DNA of 64,000 bases from Pseudarthrobacter sp. SSS035 (GTDB lineage Bacteria; Actinomycetota; Actinomycetes; Actinomycetales; Micrococcaceae). Both the position numbers and the translations under genes were made by a program. The stretch covers positions 1-64,000 of the forward strand of contig NZ_CP096882.1 in the NCBI RefSeq assembly GCF_023273875.1. The letters are read 5' to 3'. This document shows positions 54,080 through 64,000 of this stretch, piece by piece (position 1 is the stretch's first letter; every line of letters starts with the position of its first letter). The notes below the pieces were generated by a model. The model was not told the origin of the DNA. It worked only from the letters and a program-made list of their open reading frames with translations, and did not search any database.

Positions 54080-55504
54080 ATGCCCCATTACGACCTGGCC
54101 ATCATCGGATCCGGATCCGGCAATTCGCTGATCACCCCGTTCTGGGATGACAAAAAGGTAGCCATGATCGACGGTGGCGTGTTCGGCGGCACCTGCCTGA
54201 ACGTCGGCTGCATCCCGACGAAGATGTTTGTGTACCCGGCCACCTTGGCGGTCGCGCCCAGGGATGCCGCCCGCCTGGGAGTGGACCTGAGCCTGGACAA
54301 GGTGCGGTGGAATGAGCTGCGGGACCGGATCTTTGGCCGGATTGATGCGATTTCCGAGTCCGGCCGCCGGTACCGCGCGGAGGAATTGAAGAATGTGGAC
54401 CTGTTCCAGGAGCACGTCCGGTTCACCGGTCCGCGGACGCTCGCCACTGATTCCGGGGTCGAGATCACAGCGGACCTGGTGGTCATTGCCGCCGGTTCAA
54501 GGGCCGCGCTCCCCGACGTGCCGGGGATCGGCCTGCCGCAGGTGCACACCTCGGACACCGTGATGCGGATCGACGGTCCGCCCGAGCGGGTGGTGGTGGT
54601 TGGCGGCGGGTACATCGCCGCCGAGTTCGCTGCCGTGTTCCACGGTTTCGGGGCCGAGGTGACCCAGGTGAACCGTTCGCAGCGGCTGCTTCGCGGGAAC
54701 GACGCCGAAATCGCCGGGCGCTTCGCCGCGGCGGCGGCCGGCCGCTGGAAGCTCAAACTCGGCTACTCGCTCCAGGCGGTGGAGGACAACGGCGACGGCA
54801 GCGTCACCGTGGTGTTCGCCGACGACGACGGCATACCGCTGCGGGTCGCGGCGGACATCGTCCTGATGGCCACCGGGCGGGTGCCGAACACCGACCGGCT
54901 GGGTGTGGGCGCCGCGGGCTTTGACCTGGATGAGGACCATACCCTGTCAGTGGACGCGAACCTCCGGGTCCTCGCCGGCGGCAAACCCGTTGAGGGTGTC
55001 TATGCCCTGGGCGACATCGCCAACAGCTACCAGCTCAAGCACGTCGCCAACCGGGAGGCCAGGGTGGTGGCGCACAACCTGGAACATCCGGACCGGCTCC
55101 GGAGCATCGACTACACCGCTGTGCCTTTTGCGGTATTCAGCAATCCGCAGGTGGCCTCCGTGGGCCTGACCGAGGAGGAAGCCCGGTCCCAGGCAACAGC
55201 CGGGACAGACGTTGTGACCGCCGTCCAGGACTACGGCTCCACTGCCTACGGCTGGGCCATGGAAGACGAGGAAGGGGTGGTCAAGCTTGTGGCCGAGCGG
55301 TCCACCGGCCGCCTGCTCGGCGCGCACATCATGGGCCATGAGGCCTCGCTCCTGATCCAGCCGCTGATCCAGGCGATGGCCACCGACGTATCGGTCCACC
55401 AGCTCGCGCGGGGACCGTACTGGATCCATCCGGCCCTCATGGAAGTGGTGGAGAACGCCCTGCTCGCGCTGGACGTGGACTTGCCTGAAAACGCGCCGCT
55501 GTAG
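54080..55504 (+). CDS. mtr: mycothione reductase
   Basis: Reduces mycothiol disulfide with NADPH, keeping the main thiol of actinobacteria reduced. 474 residues. FAD motif AIIGSGSGNSL, redox pair Cys39/Cys44 in GGTCLNVGCIPTK, NADPH motif VVVGGGYIAAEFA, second FAD segment YALGDIANS and the His450-Glu455 couple in HPALMEVVENAL. Length and motifs separate it from lipoamide dehydrogenase. Confidence 0.94.
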   Translation: MPHYDLAIIGSGSGNSLITPFWDDKKVAMIDGGVFGGTCLNVGCIPTKMFVYPATLAVAPRDAARLGVDLSLDKVRWNELRDRIFGRIDAISESGRRYRAEELKNVDLFQEHVRFTGPRTLATDSGVEITADLVVIAAGSRAALPDVPGIGLPQVHTSDTVMRIDGPPERVVVVGGGYIAAEFAAVFHGFGAEVTQVNRSQRLLRGNDAEIAGRFAAAAAGRWKLKLGYSLQAVEDNGDGSVTVVFADDDGIPLRVAADIVLMATGRVPNTDRLGVGAAGFDLDEDHTLSVDANLRVLAGGKPVEGVYALGDIANSYQLKHVANREARVVAHNLEHPDRLRSIDYTAVPFAVFSNPQVASVGLTEEEARSQATAGTDVVTAVQDYGSTAYGWAMEDEEGVVKLVAERSTGRLLGAHIMGHEASLLIQPLIQAMATDVSVHQLARGPYWIHPALMEVVENALLALDVDLPENAPL

Positions 55505-55513
55505 GGCGAACGT

Positions 55514-56539
55514 TCAGCGCAGCCGCGCCGCGAGGCCGCCGACGGACCGTATCAATTCCCCGAAGGCCTGCTCAGGGTTGTTGTTCGAGACGATCCGGGC
55601 ATTTGGCGGGTGATTCCACAGGTTCCGGTAATCGGCCACGGTGGTCCCCATCAGCAGGGGCGATTCAACCTCGACGTCCACGGTGGCCAGGCGGGTTGCG
55701 TAGTCGAGCGTTCCGGCGGCCACGCCGGCAGCGAAGTAGTCGTGGACGTGCGCCAGGTAGCCCTGTCCGTAGAGACGGTGGAACTCAAAGTAGAAGCGCA
55801 GGGCATCGGACAGGTGCCGCACCAGCGGACTGTCGGCCGTGCTCCTGAGCCCTTCAGGCTGCTTCGGCAGGACCAGCTCCCGCTCGCTGCAGCCGGCCGC
55901 CTCCGCGAGCCGCAACACATGCTCCGGCCGCAGCTCGATCCGCTCCGTGGTGTCCAGTGAACAGACAATGGGCAGCCGGTCCACCGGCAGGCCGCGGTAG
56001 GCCGCATAAACTTCCTTGGCCGCCTGCGGATCAACGTGCGTATTCCATTCGGCGGTGGGAGTGGTGTTCCCCTGGTGGTAGAAGCTGCCGCCCATGATCA
56101 CTACCTTGCCCAGCAGTTCGGGCAGCCGAGGTTCGCGGCGGATGGCCAGCGCGAAGTTCGTCAGCGGCGCCGTGATCAGGGCCGTGAGCTCCCCCGGATG
56201 TGCACGGGCCGCCTCCACCCAAACGTCGGCGGCGTGCCGCGCCGAGACCGTCCCGGACGGCGGCGGCAGGACGGCGTGGCCAATGCCCTGGGGTCCATGG
56301 GTTTCCGGCGTGGTCACCAGCGGAATGCTCAGCGGAGCGAATGCCCCGACGGCGACCTCCACCCCTGTGCGTCCGCACAGTTCCAGCATGGCGAGGGTGT
56401 TTCGCGCCACCTGGTGTGCGTCCACGTTCCCGGGCGACGCCGTCACGGCCACAAACTCCATGTCGGGCAGCGAGGCCAGGTAGGCCAGCGCCAAGGCATC
56501 GTCAATCCCGGTGTCAACGTCCAGTAGTAGCTTGGTCAT
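55514..56539 (-). CDS. nucleoside hydrolase
   Basis: Cleaves the N-glycosidic bond of ribonucleosides. 341 residues from the ATG at 56539. The calcium-binding aspartates are in LLDVDTGIDDALAL. ITAPLTNFALAIRR, VIMGGSFYHQGN, and NTHVDPQAAKEV follow as usual. The base specificity cannot be told. It is followed by no operon partner, with mtr convergent after nine bases and an aldo/keto reductase 11 bases upstream. Confidence 0.9.
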   Translation of the reverse strand: MTKLLLDVDTGIDDALALAYLASLPDMEFVAVTASPGNVDAHQVARNTLAMLELCGRTGVEVAVGAFAPLSIPLVTTPETHGPQGIGHAVLPPPSGTVSARHAADVWVEAARAHPGELTALITAPLTNFALAIRREPRLPELLGKVVIMGGSFYHQGNTTPTAEWNTHVDPQAAKEVYAAYRGLPVDRLPIVCSLDTTERIELRPEHVLRLAEAAGCSERELVLPKQPEGLRSTADSPLVRHLSDALRFYFEFHRLYGQGYLAHVHDYFAAGVAAGTLDYATRLATVDVEVESPLLMGTTVADYRNLWNHPPNARIVSNNNPEQAFGELIRSVGGLAARLR

Positions 56540-56550
56540 CGGCGGTGTCC

Positions 56551-57528
56551 TTAGAAGAGCGCGGCTTTGGGGACCTTCGGGAAGATCGCATCCAGTTCCG
56601 CGAGCTCCGCCGGCGACGGCACCCAAGAGGCAGCGGCCGCATTTTCGCGGACCTGCTCCGGCCTGGTGGCGCCGGCGATCACGCTGCTGACGGCAGGCTG
56701 GGCCGCGAGCCAGGAGAAGGCCACCTGGATCTCGGTCAGGCCGCGGACTGCCGCGAAGGAACTGAAACGCTGGAGCTGGTCCCAGTCAGCGTCGTGCACC
56801 ATGCTGGTCCGCGTATGGCTCAGCCGCGACCCCGCCGGAGCCGAGCCCGGCGAATATTTGCCCGTCAGCAGGCCGTTGGCCAGCGGGAAGTAGGGCAGGA
56901 CACCCAGGCCGTAGGCTTCTGCCGCCGGGGTGACCTCGAGTTCTGCCCGCCGGTCCAGGAGGTTGTAGTGGTTCTGCGTCGAAATGAAACGTGTGCCGCC
57001 GGCGGCCCGGGCCACAAATTCCGCCTCGGCGATCTGCCAGCCGGCGCGGTTTGAGTGTCCGATGTAGCGGACCTTGCCGCTGCTCACCAGGTCGTCCAGG
57101 GCGCCCAGCGTCTCCTCGATGGGAGTCTGCGGGTCAGGCGTGTGGAACTGGTAAAGGTCGATCCAGTCCGTGCCAAGCCGCCGAAGCGACGCCTCCACCG
57201 CCCGGACAATGTAACGCCGGGACCCCCGGGCCCCAAAGTCGTTGCCATTGGCGCCGCGGACATCCATGCCGAACTTGGTGGCTACCACCGCATCATCCCG
57301 CTTGCCGGCCAGGGCCTTGCCCAGCATCGTCTCGCTGAGTCCGGGCTCCCGCCCGTAGTTGTCAGCAACATCGAATAGCGTCACGCCGGCGTCGAGGGCG
57401 GCATGGACGACGGCGTCAGTCCCCGCCTGCGATTCGGTCGCCGTGTTGGCACGCCCCAGGTTGTTGCAGCCGAGCCCCACCACGGAGACGGTCAGCCCTG
57501 AGTTTCCCAGGCGTCGGTAGTCAGGCAT
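56551..57528 (-). CDS. aldo/keto reductase
   Basis: 325 residues of the AKR barrel. Catalytic tetrad: Asp and Tyr in DVADNYGRE, Lys in VATKFGMD and His in YQFHTPDPQ. The NADPH-binding end has SSVIAGATRPEQVRENA. The conserved start MPDYRRLGNSGLTV sets the ATG at 57528. It is probably co-transcribed with the nucleoside hydrolase 11 bp downstream. The substrate is unknown. Confidence 0.92.
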   Translation of the reverse strand: MPDYRRLGNSGLTVSVVGLGCNNLGRANTATESQAGTDAVVHAALDAGVTLFDVADNYGREPGLSETMLGKALAGKRDDAVVATKFGMDVRGANGNDFGARGSRRYIVRAVEASLRRLGTDWIDLYQFHTPDPQTPIEETLGALDDLVSSGKVRYIGHSNRAGWQIAEAEFVARAAGGTRFISTQNHYNLLDRRAELEVTPAAEAYGLGVLPYFPLANGLLTGKYSPGSAPAGSRLSHTRTSMVHDADWDQLQRFSSFAAVRGLTEIQVAFSWLAAQPAVSSVIAGATRPEQVRENAAAASWVPSPAELAELDAIFPKVPKAALF

Positions 57529-57539
57529 GGATTTCCCCT

Positions 57540-58100
57540 CTAGAGGCTGAAGGTGTTGGCAGGCTTCGCGGAGTGCTTGAGCTTGAAGTTGTCCGGTTCG
57601 CTGAAGGGGGCGGCGCCGATGCTCAGTTTGGTGAAGTCGAGGTCTTCGCCGCGGCTGCACACCTTGATGGCGCTGACGGCCTTGTTCATGTCGGGGCAGA
57701 GGCAGAAGATGTTCAGTTTGTAGTCACTGAACTCCGAGCGTTCCACGGTTCCCAGGCCGCGCCAGGCCAGGTGGCTGATGAGCGCGTCCTTCGCCTTTTC
57801 CTCAAGGTAGCGATCACGGTCGGTGCCCTCCTTGGTTTTCAGGGCGAACTGCGCCACCACCCAGAACTGGTCCTCGTCGGGGATTTCGGCGAAGCCGTCC
57901 TCCGCGCACTGCACGGCAAAGGCATCCATCAGGCCCTCCACCGCAGCGGCATCAGCCACATCGGTCTCTTCGGTTTTGCTCTGGTGCCCAACTACGCCGT
58001 AGTTCATCACAAACTGGCTGTAGTCCTCGTCGAACCAGCCTTCACGGAAGTGCAGTACTCCCTCGTCGTCCCGTTTGTAGACCCTTATGATTCCGCTCAT
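57540..58100 (-). CDS. conserved hypothetical protein coupled to DUF402 gene
   Basis: 186 residues starting MSGIIRVYKRDDEGVLHFREGW. The N-terminal third (about 1-40, FVMNYGVVGHQSKT) vaguely recalls a WGR domain, a nucleic-acid or nucleotide-binding fold, but the resemblance is weak. The rest has no recognised motif. The ATG overlaps the DUF402 stop by four bases, so it forms a dxs-DUF402-unknown operon. Confidence 0.72.
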   Translation of the reverse strand: MSGIIRVYKRDDEGVLHFREGWFDEDYSQFVMNYGVVGHQSKTEETDVADAAAVEGLMDAFAVQCAEDGFAEIPDEDQFWVVAQFALKTKEGTDRDRYLEEKAKDALISHLAWRGLGTVERSEFSDYKLNIFCLCPDMNKAVSAIKVCSRGEDLDFTKLSIGAAPFSEPDNFKLKHSAKPANTFSL

Positions 58101-58714
58101 GACCGTCCCTTCGTGAACCATTCGGCATCTGTTCCGTCGAATGGTGCGTGCTGTGCCTTGACGGCCTGATAAAGCTCATCCGCGGCGGCCTGGATGTCAT
58201 TCACCAGCAGGTCCGGGTAATTCATGGCGACACGGTGCTCGGCGAACTCGTCCTGGTCATCGATGAAGACGCCCCGGCCGGCCATGCGGATCACGTCCAA
58301 GTCCATGTCGATCACATGGAACTCGGTGACCGCGGGCCGGATGTCCGTCCACTCGTGGGAGACGGCGAGGTCCACGTAGACCCTGACGCCGCTGGGGTGG
58401 GCGTCGTCGTAGAACGTGGCCACCCAGTCTCCGGACCGCGGCACCAGGAGCACGGCGTCGGATGCTGTGTAAAAGGCAGCGCCCGGGCGCGAACAGAACT
58501 CGTTGGTTCCCTGGAAGATCCACCAGCCGTGCCGGTCCTCGCCGAGGTACCGCCCCGGGACCACCCAGTGGGCTTTTCCGTTCCATTTCCGGTTCCGGGC
58601 CACCACCAGCTGGCCTGGCTGCAGTCCCGCGGGAACGCGGGTGGTGCTGGTGTGCCTCGCCGGGCTTGAATCCCCGACGGCGGCCGGATACTTCAGTGCG
58701 TCTTCTTCCCTCAC
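58097..58714 (-). CDS. DUF402 domain-containing protein
   Basis: 205 residues. The DUF402 pattern is visible as FHVIDMDLDVIRM, FIDDQDEFAEHRV and YPDLLVNDIQAAADEL. Related proteins hydrolyse nucleotide anhydrides (FomD-type), so a pyrophosphohydrolase-like activity is plausible. The GTG start overlaps the dxs stop as GTGA. Confidence 0.85.
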   Translation of the reverse strand: MREEDALKYPAAVGDSSPARHTSTTRVPAGLQPGQLVVARNRKWNGKAHWVVPGRYLGEDRHGWWIFQGTNEFCSRPGAAFYTASDAVLLVPRSGDWVATFYDDAHPSGVRVYVDLAVSHEWTDIRPAVTEFHVIDMDLDVIRMAGRGVFIDDQDEFAEHRVAMNYPDLLVNDIQAAADELYQAVKAQHAPFDGTDAEWFTKGRS

Positions 58715-60684
58715 AGGATCGGCAGGCTGCCGGTGGTGGGGTGTTCCTGGCCTGGCAGGGGGCGCGCGAAGGGGACCTTTGTGCCCAGAACCTGGGCGAC
58801 GACGTCGTGCGTGATCTGCTGGGCCGTCAGCCCCACGCGCTCCAGCACCTGGCTGCGTGTGCCGTGGTCCAGGAACTCCGCAGGGAGCCCCACCTCGTTC
58901 AGGGCGGTGTCCACGCCGGCGGCGCGCATTTCCTGCCGGATCCGCGATCCGACGCCGCCTGCCCTGACACCGTCCTCGATGCAGATGACCAGCCGGTGGT
59001 GGGAGGCCAGCGCAATGATGGAACGCCGCACCGGCAACACCCAGCGCGGGTCCACCACGGTGGTGCTGATGCCTTGGGCGCCCAGGCGGTTGGACACGTC
59101 CAGGGCCAGTTCGGACATCGCTCCGACACTGACGATCAGGACGTCGTTTTCGGTGGAGCCGGCCGGCCGGCGGGCCAGCACGTCAACACCGTCGCCCAGG
59201 CGTTCGATGGCTTCCACTTCGGAGCCCACGGTGCCCTTGGAGAAACGCACCACCGTGGGGGCGTCGTTGATGGCCACGGCCTCGCGCAGCTCTTCCCGCA
59301 GCCGGGAGGCGTCGCGCGGCGCGGCCAGGTGGAGTCCGGGAACGATCTGGACCATTGCCATGTCCCACATGCCGTGATGGCTGGCCCCGTCCGGGCCGGT
59401 GACACCGGCCCGGTCCAGGACGATGGTGACGCCGGCTTTGTGCAATGCCACGTCCATGAGGAGCTGGTCAAAGGCACGGTTCAGGAAGGTGGCATACACG
59501 GCCACCACGGGGTGGAGCCCGCCGAAAGCCATGCCGGCGGCGGACGTCAGCGCATGCTGCTCGGCGATGCCGACATCGATCACGCGGTCCGGGTGCTTGG
59601 CCGCAAACTTGTGCAGGCCCACGGGAATGAGCATGGCCCCGGTGATGCCCACAATGTCGGGGCGTTCGTCGGCGATCTTCGCGATCTCGTCAGCAAAAAC
59701 AGACGTCCAGGACTGTGCCCCGGAAACTCCCGTCGGCTCACCCGTCTCCGGATCGATAATGCCGACGGCGTGGAACTGGTCCGCTTCATGGGCCCGGGCC
59801 GGGGCGTAGCCGTGGCCCTTTTCGGTCATGGCGTGGACAATCACCGGGCCGGCGTAGTTCCTGGCCGTGGACAGGGCGTGCTCCATGGCCTGCAGGTTGT
59901 GGCCGTCTACCGGGCCGATGTACTTCATGCCGAGGTCTTCGAACATCCCCTGCGGCGCCCACCAGTCCTTGATGCCCTTTTTCATGGCATGCAGGCTCTT
60001 GTAGGTGAACTGGCCTACGGGGCCGCTGCTCTGGAGCTTCTTCTTCCACCAGTCCAGCGTGCCCTCATAGGCAGGGGCGGCGCGGAACGAGTCGATGGTG
60101 GGGCGCAGTGAGGCGAGGTAGTCCGCGAAGCCGCCCACCGTCGGGGCATACGAGCGGCCGTTGTCGTTGACCACGATCACCACGCGGCGGCGCTTGTCCG
60201 CCGCAATGTTGTTGATGGCTTCCCAGGCCATGCCGCCGGTCAGCGCCCCGTCGCCCACAACCGCGACGGTGTAGCGGTCCGACTCGCCGGTGAGCTGCCT
60301 GGCACGGGATATGCCGTCCGCCCAGGACAGGGAGGAGGAAGCATGCGAGCTTTCCACAATGTCATGCTCGGACTCGGCGCGGGACGGGTAGCCGGACATG
60401 CCGCCCTGCTGGCGCAGGGTACTGAAGTCCTGGCGGCCGGTGAGGAGCTTGTGCACATAGGACTGGTGGCCCGTGTCGAACACAATGCTGTCCCGGGGCG
60501 AATCGAAGATGCGGTGCACGGCCAGGGTCAGTTCCACAACGCCGAGGTTCGGTCCGAGGTGTCCACCTGTCTGGGAGACGTTGGTGATCAGGAAACTCCT
60601 GACCTCAGCGGCCAGCTCTTCGAGCTGCCCTTGAGACAGCTGGTTCAGGTCCTGCGGATTCCGGATGGTGTCCAAGATTCCCAA
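58711..60684 (-). CDS. dxs: 1-deoxy-D-xylulose-5-phosphate synthase
   Basis: First step of the non-mevalonate isoprenoid route, joining pyruvate and glyceraldehyde 3-phosphate with thiamine diphosphate. Landmarks: FDTGHQSYVHKLLTGR, VVGDGALTGGMAWEAINN (ThDP/metal), and catalytic Glu in AEQHALTSAAGMAF. 657 residues from a TTG at 60684, which has an excellent AAGGAGG six bases before it. The next upstream in-frame starts lack one. The low-efficiency TTG may limit translation. Confidence 0.95.
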   Translation of the reverse strand: MGILDTIRNPQDLNQLSQGQLEELAAEVRSFLITNVSQTGGHLGPNLGVVELTLAVHRIFDSPRDSIVFDTGHQSYVHKLLTGRQDFSTLRQQGGMSGYPSRAESEHDIVESSHASSSLSWADGISRARQLTGESDRYTVAVVGDGALTGGMAWEAINNIAADKRRRVVIVVNDNGRSYAPTVGGFADYLASLRPTIDSFRAAPAYEGTLDWWKKKLQSSGPVGQFTYKSLHAMKKGIKDWWAPQGMFEDLGMKYIGPVDGHNLQAMEHALSTARNYAGPVIVHAMTEKGHGYAPARAHEADQFHAVGIIDPETGEPTGVSGAQSWTSVFADEIAKIADERPDIVGITGAMLIPVGLHKFAAKHPDRVIDVGIAEQHALTSAAGMAFGGLHPVVAVYATFLNRAFDQLLMDVALHKAGVTIVLDRAGVTGPDGASHHGMWDMAMVQIVPGLHLAAPRDASRLREELREAVAINDAPTVVRFSKGTVGSEVEAIERLGDGVDVLARRPAGSTENDVLIVSVGAMSELALDVSNRLGAQGISTTVVDPRWVLPVRRSIIALASHHRLVICIEDGVRAGGVGSRIRQEMRAAGVDTALNEVGLPAEFLDHGTRSQVLERVGLTAQQITHDVVAQVLGTKVPFARPLPGQEHPTTGSLPIL

Positions 60685-60747
60685 TGACCCCTCCTTCGGG
60701 TGGTAGACGTGCCTGTTAACTCTAACGCCTCGCGGAAAATGCAAAGC

Positions 60748-60784
60748 CGAAGCCCCGGCTGGTCGGTGACCGGCCGGGGCTTCG
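60748..60784 (-). terminator. terminator hairpin after acnA
   Basis: A perfect 12-bp stem CGAAGCCCCGGC/GCCGGGGCTTCG with a 13-base loop lies 30 bp after the acnA stop. On the minus strand it is followed by GCTTTGCATTTTCC, a weak U tract. It probably separates acnA from dxs. Confidence 0.75.
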
Positions 60785-60813
60785 AAAGAGTACTGCGTGG
60801 GTTCAGATTCCGG

Positions 60814-63624
<2,811 letters not shown>

Positions 63625-63676
63625 CGCAGGACTCCTCTCGCAACAGTTTCATCTTTGTCGCGCGGTAGACCGCTTG

Positions 63677-63698
63677 CTAGTTAGGCAGGCCTAATTAG
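63677..63698. promoter_or_regulatory. 22-bp inverted repeat in the acnA promoter, candidate iron-regulator box
   Basis: Arms CTAGTTAGGC and GCCTAATTAG pair at nine of ten positions around AG. The TTAGGC..GCCTAA core resembles DtxR/IdeR iron boxes, matching the 19-bp consensus at about 12 positions by eye. It lies 53 bp before the acnA start, suitable for regulating this iron-sulfur enzyme. Confidence 0.6.
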
Positions 63699-63775
63699 TG
63701 CTGGCCACACAATTGCAGGAGGTCAGCCGTGAATACGGGGCGCGACGTGGGATTACTACCGCCATCCTAGTAGCA

Positions 63776-64000
63776 TCACGGACCCGGCGTCAGCAATGCC
63801 ACCGTCTCCAGGTGGTGCGTGTGCGGATAGAGATCGAAGGCCCGCAGGCCCGCCAGGGACCAGCCAGCCTGCTGGAAGTACCCAACATCCCGGGCAAATG
63901 ATGCGGGGTCGCAGGAGACGTAGGCGATGGCGCGGGGCCCGGCAGCGATCAGCTGGCTGACCACGGGCTTCCCGGCGCCCGCCCGTGGCGGGTCCAGCAC
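63776..64000 (-). CDS. class I SAM-dependent RNA methyltransferase (TrmA/RumA family), C-terminal part
   Basis: The last 74 codons are inside the window, and the start lies beyond 64000. Motifs LDPPRAGAG, catalytic Cys in YVSCDPASFARD and the end FDLYPHTHHLETVALL identify an RNA m5U methyltransferase of the TrmA/RlmD type. Which RNA is methylated cannot be judged. It is upstream of acnA on the same strand with a 151-bp gap. Confidence 0.9.
   Translation of the reverse strand: MLDPPRAGAGKPVVSQLIAAGPRAIAYVSCDPASFARDVGYFQQAGWSLAGLRAFDLYPHTHHLETVALLTPGP

Overview
This is a high-GC chromosome segment from an actinobacterium of the family Micrococcaceae, most likely Arthrobacter or Pseudarthrobacter. 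The supporting evidence is a mycothione reductase, an ANTAR-type PdtaR response regulator, HGxxPAAW and Trp-operon-associated membrane proteins inside the trp cluster, a DUF3000 gene beside rnd, a stand-alone MT0933-type antitoxin-like protein and actinobacterial gene order. The genus call is inference from gene content, not from a database comparison.

Region by region. (1) 1-5314 is an accessory region ending at the 3' end of a tRNA-Leu(CAA). It holds an IS21-family element whose right tip (2117) truncates a gene, a PIN-domain protein, and a decayed prophage terminase fragment carrying a frameshifted intein with class 3 hallmarks. (2) 5601-21553 is core metabolism: pdtaR on the + strand, then on the - strand pyk, gltBD, lgt and the trp cluster (hisI-trpE-membrane protein-HGxxPAAW protein-trpC-trpB-trpA). 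(3) 21690-33439 starts with a small + strand gene (TIGR03085-like). The rest is a long leftward array: a PD-(D/E)XK-like protein, def-fmt-rsmB-rpe, an FMN riboswitch, ribD-ribE-ribB-ribA-ribH, then hisE-hisG-hisF. (4) 33532-34383 is a tRNA island: Val(CAC) on -, then Gly-Cys-Val-Gly-Val on +. (5) 34537-49702 is mostly + strand: an antitoxin-like protein, zapE (-), a sulfurtransferase-sufE pair, ybaK, an alpha/beta hydrolase (-), a hypothetical protein, msrB, the DUF6421-SDR-aldolase trio, DUF3000-rnd, and a thiolase plus multifunctional beta-oxidation operon behind a near-perfect 26-bp palindrome. (6) 49688-64000 holds an ECF transporter operon (-), a phosphotransferase, mtr, a nucleoside hydrolase, an aldo/keto reductase, dxs with two poorly characterised partners, acnA behind an iron-box-like palindrome, and the C-terminus of an RNA methyltransferase.

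Translational coupling is pervasive. ATGA or GTGA overlaps link istA/istB, trpE/membrane protein, trpB/trpA, DUF6421/SDR, fadA/fadB and dxs/DUF402/unknown, and a proposed 27-codon leader ORF/ribD. Together the core genes cover glutamate, tryptophan, histidine, riboflavin and isoprenoid-precursor synthesis, fatty acid beta-oxidation, translation initiation and thiol redox. The most unusual items are the degenerate class 3 intein, the leader ORF that would feed ribosomes onto ribD below the FMN riboswitch, the asymmetric fused ECF ATPase, the DUF6421-SDR-aldolase trio of unknown function, and a seven-base homopolymer that shifts the frame of the trp-operon membrane protein.
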